Source: Areca catechu
Taxonomy: Eukaryota; Streptophyta; Magnoliopsida; Arecales; Arecaceae
Reading direction: 5' to 3'
Assembly: GCA_021397845.1 (NCBI GenBank)
Contig: CM038049.1
Location: forward strand, 110,452,877 to 110,516,876
Length of the DNA: 64,000 nt
Position 1 is the stretch's first letter. Every line of letters begins with the position of its first letter. The position numbers and the translations under genes were made by a program. A model generated the notes under the pieces. That model saw only the letters and a program-made list of their open reading frames with translations. It did not search any database and was not told where the DNA came from. Below are positions 44,668 to 58,200 of the stretch, piece by piece.

Positions 44668-47600
44668 ATGACAACTAGAGCAGGGACACCGTATTCACCA
44701 ATCCAAGCCCAGTCAAGTGTAGCCATGGACCAAAACTTAAGGAATTTGATCAAAGGCCTAAATGATCAAGTGGCCCAACTGACTAAGAGTTTAACTGAGC
44801 AATTGGCCCAAACAAATCAGAATGTGGCACAAACCAACCAAGACATGAATGAGCAGTTAGCCCACATCACTACTAGGTTGGATCAGTTAGAGGCTAGAAC
44901 CCCTGAAAGCAATCATGAAGCCCAGACTGAGCCTGAGCCTAGTCTTGCACCTGAACTCGAGACCCCATTGAACCCTAGAAGGATTCCATATCAAAACCCT
45001 CTCTACGAAACAAACCCTAGGAGAGCTCCCCGAGATCAGTTTTATGATCCAATTCCTAGAGGACCCCACCCTGATCAAACCATCGAGCCCAACCCAAGGA
45101 GATTCCATCATGAGCCTAACTATGAACCCAATGTCAGGAGACCCACCCCAATTCACTTTGATCAAGATGACCGAACCATGAAGAACATTAGGCTGGAAGC
45201 TCCCACCTTTGATGGAATTTTAGATCCAAAGATCTACATTGATTGGGAAGGTGAGATGGACCAGTATTTTGACTGGTTTGAGATGAGTGAAGAGCGCAAG
45301 TGTAAGTTTGCAAAGCTTAAACTTGTGCGCCAAGCTAGGTTATATTGGGAAAACGCTGAGAGACTCACTAGACAGAGAGGTGATGTGCCCATAGTGACCT
45401 GGCGAGCTATGAAACTTAGGCTTAGGGAAAAATACCTTCCTATGTCCTACCACCAAAGACTCCTAGATCAATGGCAAAGACTTACTCAAGAAAATAGGAG
45501 TGTCGCAGAGTACATAGCAAAGATTGACGAATTCGTTATGAGGTGCAATGTTGATGAATCTGAGTCGGTGACCTTGTCTAGATTTAGAGCCGGACTGAGG
45601 GAAGAAATTCAAAGAGAATTGTTCATGCGAGAGGTACATGACCTAGAATTGGCCTATCAGATAGCTAGGGATGCTGAGAGATTCCATAGAGGTCCAGTCT
45701 ATCATAGGCCCGAAGCCCCTAGGACTAGTGCACCTTATCAGCAGTCAGGATCCAATCAGCCTAGATTCAACCGACCCAATCCTACTGTGCCTGTGACCCG
45801 AAGAGATGACAAGGGGAAAACACCTGAGACCCAAAGAACTCCAAACGCATGTTTCAAGTGTAACAAAGTGGGTCACTATTCTAGCAACAGTCCTAATAGA
45901 GCCCTACACATAGAGAAAGTAGAAGAGGAAGCCATAAAATCCCAAGGTGAATTTGAGGAGGAAGTATACCAGGCAGATGAGAACTTGGTAGAAGAGTATG
46001 AGGATGAGGAAGTCCTGGTAGATCAAGATCTGTTAGGAGTGGTTAGGTGTATTCTCATCCAAGCTAAAATCCAAGAAGATTGGCGTAGGACTAGCATCCT
46101 ACAGACATTCATTAAGATAGGTGAGAAAGTATGCAAAGTCATTTTAGATAGCGGTAGCTGTGTCAATGCCATATCCACCAACATAGTTAAAAACCTAGGA
46201 TTGCCCATCGTACCCCATCCTAATCCCTATAAGGTATCCTGGATAGACTCAACCATGATTTCTATTAAGTCTAGGTGCCTAGTAACCATTCAGTTCCAAT
46301 CTTACCTGGAGAAAGTATGGTGTGATGTACTTCCAATGGGAGTAAGTAGCATAATTTTAGGCTGACCATGGTTGTACGATCTTGACGTAACACTCTATGG
46401 TCGTTCTAATTCATGCTCGTTTACTCATAATGGAAAGAAGATTGTAATCCATTCTTCTCCACCTAAGAACCCCATTAAGAGAGGATCAAGCCAATTGAGT
46501 GATAAGAAAAAGGGGATAAACATGATCACTGCTAGAGAAATGGAGAAAGAAATTAGCAATGGGTCACCTGTTTGGATTTTGACCATTAAGGATTATCAAA
46601 AACCTCTTTCAAAAGAACAACCTCCAGAAGTCAGTGAAGTGCTAGAGGAGTTCAAAGATGTGTTCCCCGATGACTTGCCCGACCAACTCCCACCTCTTAG
46701 GGATATACAACATGCGATAGACTTAGTCCCCGGAGCAACCTTACCGAACCTTCCCCATTATAGAATGAACCCTACCGAGCACCAAGAATTACAACGTCAA
46801 GTAGGAGAACTCCTAAAGAAAGGATTCATTAGGGAGAGTTTGAGTCCATGCGCAGTCCCAACCTTACTTACCCCTAAGAAAGATGGCACATGGAGAATGT
46901 GTGTTGATAGTCGTGCCATAAATAAAATCACAGTGAAGTATAGGTTTCCCATCCCCCGCTTGGATGATATGTTAGATATGATGGCCGGTGCAACTATATT
47001 TTCTAAGATTGACCTGAAGAGCGGCTATCACCAAGTTAGGATCATACCAGGGGATGAATGGAAGACTGCCTTTAAAACTAAGGACGGGTTATTTGAATGA
47101 GTAGTCATGCCTTTTGGGTTATCAAACGCCCCTAGCACTTTTATGCGAATCATGAACCAAGTCCTACGAGCCTTTATTGGAAAATTTGTTGTCGTTTACT
47201 TTGACTTCATACTTATCTATAGTAGGACTAGAGAAGATCATCAACAACATCTGAGGCAGGTATGTTTAGCACTTAGGAAAGATAACGTCTATGCCAATCT
47301 AAAGAAATGTGCTTTCATGACTACTAGAGTTATCTTCCTAGGATTTGTTGTGACCCCTGAAGGAGTATCCGCTGACCCTGAGAAGGTTAAGGCAATTGTA
47401 GAGTGGCCAATACCCAATAATATTTACGAAGTAAGAAGTTTTCATGGCCTCGCTACGTTTTATCGAAGATTTGTTATAGGGTTTAGCACCATAGTTGCTC
47501 CTATCACGGATTGTATTAGGAAGGGCCACTTTGAATGGACGAAGTCAGCTGATAAGGCCTTCCTTCACATCAAAGATAAGATGACCCAAGCACCAGTCTT

Positions 47601-49614
47601 AAGGCTACCCGATTTTTCTAAGGTCTTTGAAGTAGCATGCGATGCTTTGGGAGTAGGTATTGGTGGAGTTTTGAGTCAAGAGAACCATCCCGTAGCATTC
47701 TTTAGTGAGAAATTGAATGAAGCCAGGAAGAAATACTCCATATATGATCGGGAGCTTTATGCAGTAGTGCAAGCATTAAGGTATTGGAGGCATTACATTA
47801 TCTCCTACTGCAAGAATTTGTTTTATTTTCAGACCATGAAGCCCTTAGGTTTTTGAGTTTCCAAAAGAAACTAAACCCTAGGCATGCCAAATGGGTAGAG
47901 TACATCCAATCCTATATGTTTGTCCTAAAGCATCAATCAAGAACCGATAATAAGGTAGCTGATGCCCTAAGTCGTAGAACGTTACTTTTAACCTCAGTCA
48001 GTACTGAAGTCATAGGTTTTGAAAGACTTAAGGAGCAGTACGAAACCTGTCTAGATTTTGGTGAAATTTATCAGGTTTTGCGTCAAGGACCATCTAGTGA
48101 TCATAGTGACTATACCCTTCTAGATGGTTATCTTTTTAGAGAGAATAGGCTTTGCATCCCAAGAACCTCCTTAAGAGATTTTTTAGTTTGGGAGATACAT
48201 GCGGGAGGTTTGGGTGGCCACTTCGGACGAAACAAGACTATCTTGGCTATTGAGGAACAATTTTACTGGCCAGGTCTTAAGAAACAAGTAGCAAACCTTG
48301 TAGCCCGATGTAGGACGTGCTATTGCAAAGCAACAAAAGAAGAATACCGGGCTATACAATCCTTTACCTGTACCTGAGTGTCCATGGCGGGATCTAAGCA
48401 TGGACTTTGTTCTAGGATTACCCAAGACCATTCGAAAACATGATTCAATCTTTGTGGTGGTCGATCGATTTTCAAAAATGGCCCATTTCATACCTTGCTC
48501 CCAAACTTCCGATGCCTCTAGGATAGCCAAACTCTTTCTTGATCAAGTAGTCAGACTCCACGGGTTACCAAAAACCATTATTTCTGATAAGGATGTCCAC
48601 TTCACAAGTTACTTCTGGAAAACCCTTTGGCACCTATTAGGAACCAGACTGAGATTCTCCACTGCCTACCATCCCCAGACTGATGGACAAACTGAGGTTG
48701 TAAATAGAAGTCTAGGGAACTTGCTGAGATGCCTAGTGGGAGAAAGTCTAGGGAACTGGGATTTGTTATTGCCACGTGCTGAGTTTGCTTACAATAGTTT
48801 GGTCAATCGATCTATGGGCAAAAGTCCCTTTGAGATAGTCCATGGTTGCAAGCCTAGGAAGCCTTTAGATCTAATCCCACTACCTATTCACACACGAGTC
48901 TCTGAGTCTGCTGAGTCTTTTGCACAGCATGTCACAAATCTACATAAAGAAATCAGTAATAAGATCAACCTGAGCAATGAAACTTACAAACACTTAGCTG
49001 ACTCACATAAGAGGGCTAAAGAATTTTGTGAAGGGGATTATGCGATGATTAGGCTCAACCCTGAACGGTTTCCCCCTGGAACCATAAAAAAGCTGCATGC
49101 CCGTGGAGCGGGACCTTTTAAGATCTTAAAGAAAATAGGACCTAATGCATATGTTTTGGAACTTCCACCTGATATGGGTATTAGTACAACCTTCAATGTT
49201 TCAGACCTTGTAGAATACAAAGAACCACTACTAATACCTAATGAGCCTTTTGAGTCATAAACTTTCATTGAGAGTGAACATATTTCCGAGTGTCCACCAC
49301 CAACCTTACCTAAGCAGAGAGAGAGGATTGAGAGAATCCTGGATGACAAGTTCATTAATACCAGGAATAAGGACTATCAGCGATACCTGGTTCAATGGCA
49401 AGGTCGACCTGAGTCCGACAACTCTTGGATTACTCGAGAGGACCTGCAAAGACTTAACACAGACTTGTTCGAGCATTACCAGGGCAAAACTGAACCATAC
49501 TCGACTGGGTCGAGTTCTGCCCACCCCAGGAGAATTGGTGTGGACACCAGAAGCCGAAAGAAACTTCACTCCAATAAGGTTAGCCTTATCACAATTTGGA
49601 TCGAAGATAATTAG
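44668..49614 (+). pseudogene. Gypsy-1 Gag-Pol polyprotein with chromodomain
   Basis: ATG at 44668 (MTTRAG); the frame is open further upstream but without an ATG. Gag 44668-45850 (LREKYLPMSYHQRLLDQW); zinc knuckle CFKCNKVGHYSSNS with the last Cys replaced by Ser; protease LDSGS near 46146; RT (MCVDSRAINKI, KIDLKSGYHQVRI, MPFGLSNAPSTF) whose catalytic box reads YFDF near 47197 instead of YxDD; RNase H; integrase with HHCC-like and DDE text (VVVDRFSKMAHF, YHPQTDGQTE); chromodomain (ERIERILDDK, RYLVQWQGR, SWITREDL). Stops TGA at 46363-46365 and 47098-47100 both replace Trp; TAA at 49258-49260. Frameshifts near 47810 and 48330. The frame ends at 49612-49614, inside the 3' LTR. Confidence 0.93.
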
Positions 49615-50858
49615 GTTACCTTGTATCCTTTAGTTCAAAAATATTTTATTTTCAAGAGTCATTTCCTTTTCAAGAGTCCTGTAATTAATTTTGAGTTTCA
49701 AATTAAGAGTGTTTATTGAGTCCTGTAATTACTTTTAAAATTTCATTTCCTGTAAGTCCATTTCAAGTTTTAAAGTCTAGGTCAGTCAAGTCAGTTCAGT
49801 TGAGTTAAGTCTAATTCAGTTGAGTTAAGTCTAATCAAGTCTTAAAGCCATGAAAGCCAGCAACAAGACTCAAATTCTGGACCCCAGAATTTGACCACAT
49901 GAAGAAGAAAAGACACATCAACCAAGCAAGAGAAAAGGACCATCAACTAGGACCACTGGGCACCACATGTCATTCTTATCCAAGTAGAAGACCACCTCAC
50001 CATGCCACGTCATCAGGTGCCACTTCACCAGCCATCTCATCACCCTTTGGGCGCCAACAAGGGAGATTCAAACTCAAGGAGGTTGGCCACATCCCTACAA
50101 GTCCTCCACCAAATCCTCCAACCCCCCCCACATCCCTCCAAACTCTCCACCAAATCCTCCAACCCCCCTTGTAATCCTCCTCGATTTGGGGAGTTTTTAA
50201 ATTTCAAAAGCTAGCTTTGTGAGGCTATTAAAAGCCTTGGACGCCCATTGTAAAAGAGATTGATTTTGGAAATGAATGAAGTTTGAAGTGAAGTTGTCTT
50301 GAGTTTTATGTGTGAAATTTTTCCTATCTTCTTCTTCCACGCCCAAAGCCACTCTCTTCCCTAGCAATTCATCATCCAAGCTCAAGGCAAAGGCATTGCA
50401 GTCGGCCAGATCTTCTCAACTATCTTTTCTTTGTTCACAAGTTCTTCCATCCCTTCTTTATGTTTGCATCCTTCAACCTTAACTTTGATCTTCATTGCAG
50501 GGTCCTTCGAAGTCCTTGAGTTGTGAACAGGGTTCCCCTTGACAATGAACCAACAAGCTGAAGCCCAAGTCCAGGGTTCTGATCACTGTTATCCAAGTTC
50601 TCCAGTCCAGAGCATCAGTAGTTTCAAGTTTTGAATCATAGGAAGGTTGGAAAACTCATTAAGGTAAGTCCTCAATCATTAGCCCCTATTGTATAGATCT
50701 TCTTCCTTCTTAGTTTTAGAGTTGTGTCTAATCATGTAATAGTCCCTTTTCATATAATCCTTAAATCTTATTAAGATGAGTACAATGCTAAGTATAATTA
50801 GGTTTCATTGCACTACAAACACCATATTCAAAACATTAATCATATGCGTGCCACATCA
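49536..50858 (+). repeat. 3' LTR of Gypsy-1
   Basis: Starts TGGTGTGGACACC right after CACCCCAGGAGAAT, which serves as a weak PPT. Its first 79 bases are also the end of the polyprotein frame. Few differences from the 5' LTR. Confidence 0.95.
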
Positions 50859-51839
50859 GATTGCCTTCTAACAAGTGTGAAGTTTAACATATTCAACTGG
50901 ACACTATAAAGGAGTCTCACTTATAATTAACTTGGGTGTCTCTTAAGGTTTCAAAGGGACAAAGCCAATCATGAGGTTTTGTCATCATGGTAGTAAAATA
51001 TCCGTAGAATGTTCTATGATGGTTAAGCTGGTCCAATAGCATACTAGGCAAGCATGCTATACCAGGTTCTAAAAATATTATTATAGTTTTTATAATTACT
51101 AGAAAGGGATTGTACTTGGGCTAAGATTAGAGATGGTAGTTTAGGAATTACTTCAACTATAGCTGGATTTACCATAATCCCTTTCTCAAGTTTAATGAAT
51201 CTTAGCATTATCTCTTCCCAATCTATAGCATGGCATTTTTTTCAAATTAACATTAAATCTATCTCCATATATCATTTTAACATCGTAGAAAGATTTTGGA
51301 GACAGTCTTCAAAAGTAGTGCCAACTATAGAGATATCAATCATAAAAATCTCAACATCGTTATCCCTCATTTCAGAGATATCCCACCTGATAGCTTTTCT
51401 ATGTGTTTTTAGAATGTTTACAAGTTGGGCTTCCGGTTAGGGATCACTGGAAGGGTGTCAGTGGGTGCATCAGGAAGTGGCTTCAGCTCTAAAGCAGGTG
51501 GCGATTCTAACAAGGAACTATTGGGGGGGCTAGGTGATGGCTCATATTTTTTTATCGAAAGTGAAGTGGTTTTGAAATAGGGCATTTTTACTAGGTCATT
51601 TTGTGCTGTACCCGTCTACATTAAAATCGGTCATCTCAGAATGAGCTAGACAGGAATCCAATGAATCCTGGATGAGAATTATGGGTGTAGCTTTTCCTAT
51701 TGTGTTATTTATTTATGGTTTTTGGAAAGTCTGAACTAATTCTATCATTCCATTTATTTGTCCTCCCTTCCCATCAAAAGGAATGGATGATTCTAGGGTA
51801 CTTGGGAATGGGGTCATAGGTAAGTAGGGTGATGATAAA

Positions 51840-52799
51840 ATTAGTTCATCCCACCATTATGATTTCTTCCTTTATATTTCTGCCTTAATCAAATTATTTG
51901 TGTTGGTCTCTTTGATTGTGCTGGGTTGCTCTACAACCATTTCATTTTTGAGAGTTATAATTGATTGCTCAAGAAAGATTATAGGGATATTAAAACTTTT
52001 AGCTAGGTATTGTCCCTCTAGGTTACTTTCGGGTTAATAAGACATCTCTCTTTTCTCCTCCATACTAAATGTGATCGCTGGTTGATCAATTTGTTTCCCA
52101 AGTTTGATTAGGAATTGTGTAGAGTGAAGGATCTGATTGGTGATTTCTATCCTATCTAATGCTTGCAGAACTTTTTTTTTTTCAAATGATGGGCTATGGT
52201 AGTTCGAGAAGGTTTATATTATAGATATGGCATATTGTAATAAGGCACATCTACGAATATAGATCCTTGCATTAATGGGGATTGGTTGTGGTTTCTACAA
52301 AAAATTTGGTTGAGCCTCCTAGCCTGGATTGTAAGCATTAAAGTATGGGTTATTTCCTAGTCTGTAAGCTATTTGGATTTTATTTTGATAGACGCAAACA
52401 TAAACTCAAGAAATTGATGCGCGGCTGAACATTCACTCACAAAGAGAGTGGGGCTCGAATATATTGCGTTAACTTATTGCGTAGGAAGAAAAGATGGAGA
52501 GGAAGAGTGTCTGATAGCTAGTAGACAATCAATCTATGGAACGGCTCATCCAATTTACTTTTGAGATCCATGTTAATTGTTTTTATTATTCAGATATGCA
52601 ATCAAGGGTTTTGGATTAGAGCAATCCTCTTCTAATAATATTTTTTCTTTTTGTGAAAAAAAGGAGGAAGGAGAGATAGATGAGAAGAAAGTTCTAAAAA
52701 TGAGTCCTAAGAAGTCCTAAATCTAGGAGAGAGAAGAATTAGTTAAGATTTGATGTTAATTGCAATCAAGTTAACACAAAGTGGCTCTAATCCTAGGGT
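51840..52799. other. Unassigned spacer left of Copia-3
   Basis: No gene or element end recognised. Together with 62786 onward it is the continuous pre-insertion sequence. The right side carries a retroelement leader module, so this may be interior of an old element. Confidence 0.4.
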
Positions 52800-52804
52800 T
52801 AACC

Positions 52805-55236
52805 TGTTGGGGTTTCCGGTGTACCGCAGCGGAAGTGTAATTTCAAAATGATGAAATTTGCACCGAAATCCCTTAGCCAAGATCTCCTTATTTCGAATTA
52901 AAACATACATACTAACATTCAAACATAGATTGTTAGAATTAGAGTACCAACCTGTGATCGCTAATTCCAACAAAGTTGATGTTGAAGGGGCTGATTGAAT
53001 TCACCAGGCGTCCAAGTGTCCGCCCTCCGATGGTGATCCACACAGAGCAGTGATCAAGACAACTCTATCTTCTTTTCAAAGGTTCCTTCTATTGAATTCT
53101 TCTTCCTAGAATTCAATTGCTTGGATTATGGCTTGAATTCCTCCACACAAAGGCTTGCTTTCCTTTCCTTGACTCCTTCTCCTCCTTCCACCAAGACCTT
53201 GGCCCTTTAGACACCCTTGTCTTGAAGAAAAAGACCTTGTCCTAAGAGGACATAGGCTTGTCTTAAGTTGGAGGAGAAATTAAGACAATGATGTCTTAAT
53301 GTATGAAAGAAAGGAAGAAATCAGAACTTCTTTCTTTCCTTTACCGTCGGAGACTTTTACTTTTATTCTTGTTCAGTAGCAGAGTTTCGACAGAGGTTTA
53401 CTTTGTAGAGGAAACAATGCAAGAGCAAGAAAAAATAAAAGAGTCTTCAGGAGAGGAAGAAAGAAAAAAAAAAAAAAATTTTTTTATACTCGTTCTGATT
53501 TTTCCGACCCTTTAAATAGAAATCAGATAGGCGCCTACGCACCTCTCCGTGATCTCTTTCTCACGCCCTTTCCAATTTCTCACGCCCCATCCTCCCATCT
53601 CATGGCCTTCCAGATTAAATCCCATGGCTCTTCTTAAAGGAAAAACCGCGGTGTTTTAAAAGGAAGGAAGTCACGACTTTTCATCTCCGAAGAGATGTTT
53701 TTTCGCGCGCCCGGGAGGAGTTAGCGCTTTCTTTCTTTCTCAAAATCCCATCAGCCATTGGATTCTCTTCCAAGGGGGGAGAGATGGTGCGCTAATCACT
53801 TAAGAAGGAGGCCGCCCAAATAAAAACATCGGAGAATTTATTTGGGGCGCGCCAAGAGTCCATGCGCCATGGACTCTTTCTTAAGGCGCGCCAAGAGTCC
53901 ATATGCGCATGGACTCTTGGTGTTTGGCGTGAAAAAATAAAGGGGGCGGGTGGGGAGGCTAGCCAAGCTACATGGCTAGCCAATAGGGTTAGCCATATTC
54001 CCGTTTTCTTAATTAGGGTCTAATTAGGTCCAATTAGAACCCAATTTGAACCAATCCGGAACCCTAATTCGAATCCGATCCGAATAGAAGCTAGGGCTTG
54101 CAACACCTGCTAGAGTGTTATCTTGCAAAGACGATTTAATTCCAAATTAAACTCTTGATCAATCCTCTTAAGTGTGTGACCCATTGGGTTCCACATCTAG
54201 CCAGCAGTGGGTTCGAATACAAGTTGACCTAATTTGATTAGAACTCTTTCTAATCGATTTAGGTCAATCCGGGCTTACCCGAATCGATCAATTAGGATTC
54301 TTCCTAACATGTGATCTTTGAACTTGATCAACCCACAAGACAAGATTGACGTCTAGCAACGTGTCATGTCTACCCGGAAGATATGGAAATTCTGGTGAAA
54401 TACCAAAATTACCCTTCAGTAGAGAGTTACCGTACAATTAAATCTTTCGATCAGCCTGCACCCAAAATATAACTATGGATATGGATATATGTCAAATCCA
54501 ATATTATATTTATTTCTAGCTCAATCTTATAATGATGATTCGATTATCTTGATATTAGAAACCGTCTCTAATATCTTCACTTTGATCAAAGATTTCCTGA
54601 ATCATCATGCGATTGTTGACTAGCTGGATGCAATCTCCTCTTACTAAGAGTGATCGATTCCTTGTTGACCCACTCATTACCTTCATATCCAATTCACCAT
54701 TCCTAGTATTAATCCTGTGCATGTCTCAGTGTCATGATTAGGATTGAACCAAAGAATGGGTTCATGTACATAAGGTACTTATGGCAGTCTCAGGTCAAAA
54801 GATTACTTGTACCACTCCCACTATGAGAACCTTCTATTGACATGTAGCTAAGACTCCATTAGATGTTCTCAAGTTGGATCATATCAGTGAACTCATTCTC
54901 CAATGAGCACCCACATCCCAGTATTAGTGTCATACACAAGTGACTGTGAGAGCAGTCACCCTTTCCAATATACCCGGGATGTGCTAGTCTTATCGAAAAA
55001 CCCTGATCCCCTACTCAGAGTTCCTTTGACTAGGAATACTTTAGATTAAGGTTTTAAGATTTTAGGTCTCACTGGTATGATCTCATCATAACCCTAAAAT
55101 CATAGCCCTAATCTATGGGGTTCATCATATAATAAACACAGCGTATGATAAAATAATGCCTTTATTCAGAAAAATTGTCAATTACAATGGTTTGGGAGAT
55201 ACAACAGAGATTGGTTTGTAGGGCATATCCCTTTCA
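52805..55236 (-). repeat. 3' LTR of Copia-3
   Basis: Begins TGTTGGGGTTTCCGG on the + strand. Contains the pair GGCGCGCCAAGAGTCCAT (53846 and 53885), a short repeat with AscI-like palindromes, and a run of about 15 A near 53467. Confidence 0.95.
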
Positions 55237-55251
55237 ATCTCCCACTTGCAC
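55237..55251 (-). other. Polypurine tract of Copia-3
   Basis: On the element strand GTGCAAGTGGGAGAT, directly between the pol stop and the 3' LTR start TGAAAGGG. Confidence 0.85.
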
Positions 55252-58200
55252 TAAAGCCAATCGCCTTTGAATCTTAATCCCATACATTCTAGGTGGCGAT
55301 CAAAATCTCGCTGTGGTAGAGCCTTAGTGAACGGGTCTGCTACATTGTTCTTTGTATCAACTCTATCTATGTAGACATCTTGTCTCTCTACTATTTCTCG
55401 GACAAGATGGAAGCGTCTCAGAATGTGCTTGGACTTATGATGAGCTCTTGGTTCCTTAGCTTGAGCAACGGCCCCAGTGTTGTCACAGTAAAGTGGCACT
55501 GGGTTTTCAATTTGAGGAACAACACCCAACTCTGTGATGAACTTCTTCATCCAGACTGCTTCCTTGGCGGCTTCACTAACAGCTATGTATTCTGCCTCTG
55601 TGGTTGAGTCAGCTACAGTCTGCTGCTTGGTATTCTTCCAACTCACTGCTCCACCATTTAGGGTAAAAACATATCCCGAAATGGATTTGCTATCATCAGG
55701 GTCTGATTGAAAACTAGAATCAGAATAAGCTTCTAGTTTAAGATCAGAACCACCATAAACCAGAAAAATATCCTTAGTCCTTCTTAGGTACTTAAGAATA
55801 TTTTTAACTGCTTTCCAATGATCCTCTCCTGGATCAGCCTGAAACCTACTGACAATGCCTAAAGCATATGCCACATCAGGCCTGGTACATAACATGGCAT
55901 ACATTATGGATCCTATTGCCGAAGCATAGGGTATAGAATTCATTCTATCTCTTTCTTCAGGTGTCTTAGGAGACATCCTTTTAGAAAGATGTATGCCTTG
56001 ACTCATAGGAAGATAACCTCTTTTACTTCCTTCCATGCTGAATCTTTTCAGCACTAAGTCAATGTACCTAGATTGGGATAAACCTAGCATCCTCTTAGAT
56101 CTATCTCTATAGATCTTAATACATAGTATATAGGATGCTTCTCCCAAATCTTTCATGGAAAACTGGTTTGATAGCCAAACCTTGACTGATTGCAACATTG
56201 GGATATCATTCCCAATGAGGAGTATGTCATCTACATACAGAACCAAGAAGACTATGGCACTCCCACTAGTCTTCTTATAAACACAGGGTTCATCCATATT
56301 TTTGATAAAACCAAATCTTTTAATAGTTTCATCAAAGAGGATGTTCCAACTCCTGGAAGCTTGCTTTAATCCATAAATGGATTTCTTTAGCTTGCATACT
56401 TGATTAGGTTTATTCTTTGAAATAAAACCTTCTGGCTGTGACATGTAGACTTCTTCCTCAAGGAAACCATTGAGGAATGCAGTCTTCACATCCATCTGCC
56501 ATATCTCATAATCGTGGTATGTTGCTATAGCAAGTAAAATCCGAATTGATTTTAGCATGGTTACAGGTGAAAATGTTTCATCATAATCAATTCCCTGTTT
56601 TTGTCTAAAACCTTTAGCCACTAATCTGGCTTTATAGGTTTCAACTTGGCCATCAGCCCCAATCTTTTTCTTATAGACCCATTTACACCCAATAGGATTA
56701 ACACCCTCTGGTGCATTAACCAAAGACCATACTTGGTTTACATACATAGAGTCTACTTCGGATTCCATGGCTTCTTGCCATTTATCTGAGTCAGTACTCA
56801 AGATAGCTTCCGTATAGGTCAGAGGTTCATCATTTTGAATGACTTGAGCTTCATTATTCTCAATAATAAACCCATACCTCTCAGGTGCCCGTGGCACTCT
56901 GTCAGACCTACGAGGAGGAGTTTTGTGTTTTGGTTCTGTCCTAACTATATGTTCTAATGGTTGAGAATTGTCTATCTATATTTCTTGCACTTCTCCAAGT
57001 TCAATTGTTCTACCATTGCCCTTTTCCAAAATGAACTCTTTTTCTAGAAAAGTGGCATGCCTGCTAACAAAAGTCTTTTGTTCAGTAGGATGGTAGAATA
57101 GATATCCTCTACCTTCTTTAGGATATCCTACAAATAGACATTTATCCGCTCTAGGTTCCAACTTATGTCCAAAATTTCTTTTAACATAAGCTGGACATCC
57201 CCATACCTTAAAATATTTAAGATATGGTTTCTTTCCACTCCAAATTTCATATGGAGTACTAACAACGGATTTAGAAGGTACCTTGTTCAGAATATAAACA
57301 GCAGTTTCTAGGGTATGACCCCAGAAGGAAATGAGCAAATTTGTGAAGCACATCATGGATCGTACCATATCTAATAAGGTACGATTCCTCCTTTCAGCTA
57401 TACCATTTAGCTGTGGTGTATAAGGAGGGGTCCATTCAGAAAGGATTCCATTAACTTTAAGATAGTCTAAAAACTCCATGGATAAGTATTCTCCTCCTCG
57501 ATCAGAACGAAGAACTTTAATACTTTTCCCGGTTTGTTTTTCGACCATACTTTGATACTCTTTAAATTTATCAAAGGCTTCAGATTTGTGTTTCATAAGA
57601 TACACATATCCGAACCTAGATAAATCATCTGTAAAAGTGATAAAATATGAGTATCCTCCTCTGGCCTGAGTTGTCATTGGACCACATACATCAGTATGTA
57701 TAAGTCCTAATAACTCAGTTGACCTTTCCCCATGTCCAGTGAATGGAGTTTTTGTCATCTTACCCATGAGACATGATTCGCAAGTTCCTAATGATTCATA
57801 CTCATAAGGATCAAGGAATTTTTCCTTGTATAACTTGCTAATCCTAGACTCATTAACATGACCAAGTCTATGATGCCAAAGTAAAGTATCATTAAAGTCT
57901 TTTCTTTTCCTTTTAGTATTGACATGAAAAATACTATCATTGGAAGAAAGAGTTAAGAGCCCATTGCTAAATATGCCAGAACAAATAATTTTATTAGATA
58001 ACATTATTGAGCATCCAGTGCTCGTTACATCCATTACATATCCTTGTTTTAATAACAAAGGAATAGATATAATGTTCCTAATAATCTTTGGCATATAGTA
58101 ACAATTCTCTAGCTCCAAGATCTTCCCTGAAGGCAACTTCAGAATATAGGTCCCTACAGCTTCTGCTTGGATGATATCACCACCAGCACCGTAGAGATTG

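Larger units (their letters stand above)
42313..50858 (+). mobile_element. Gypsy-1, full-length chromovirus with a broken polyprotein
   Basis: LTRs 42313-43636 (1324 bp) and 49536-50858 (1323 bp), TGGTGTGG...GC(C/A)...CATCA. TSD GATTG at 42308-42312 and 50859-50863; the empty site in copy A has one GATTG. PBS, leader, Gag-Pol in one frame and a chromodomain. Stops, frameshifts and a lost RT Asp mean it cannot move alone. It is the autonomous-type relative of Gypsy-2 and of the solo LTR at 5255. Confidence 0.96.
42207..51839. repeat. Tandem duplication, copy B (interrupted by Gypsy-1)
   Basis: Copy B is 42207-42312 plus 50864-51839, about 1081 bp. It carries the empty site for the hAT insertion (51086-51093), while copy A carries the empty site for Gypsy-1 (GGATTGCCTTCT near 36278). 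Confidence 0.88.
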
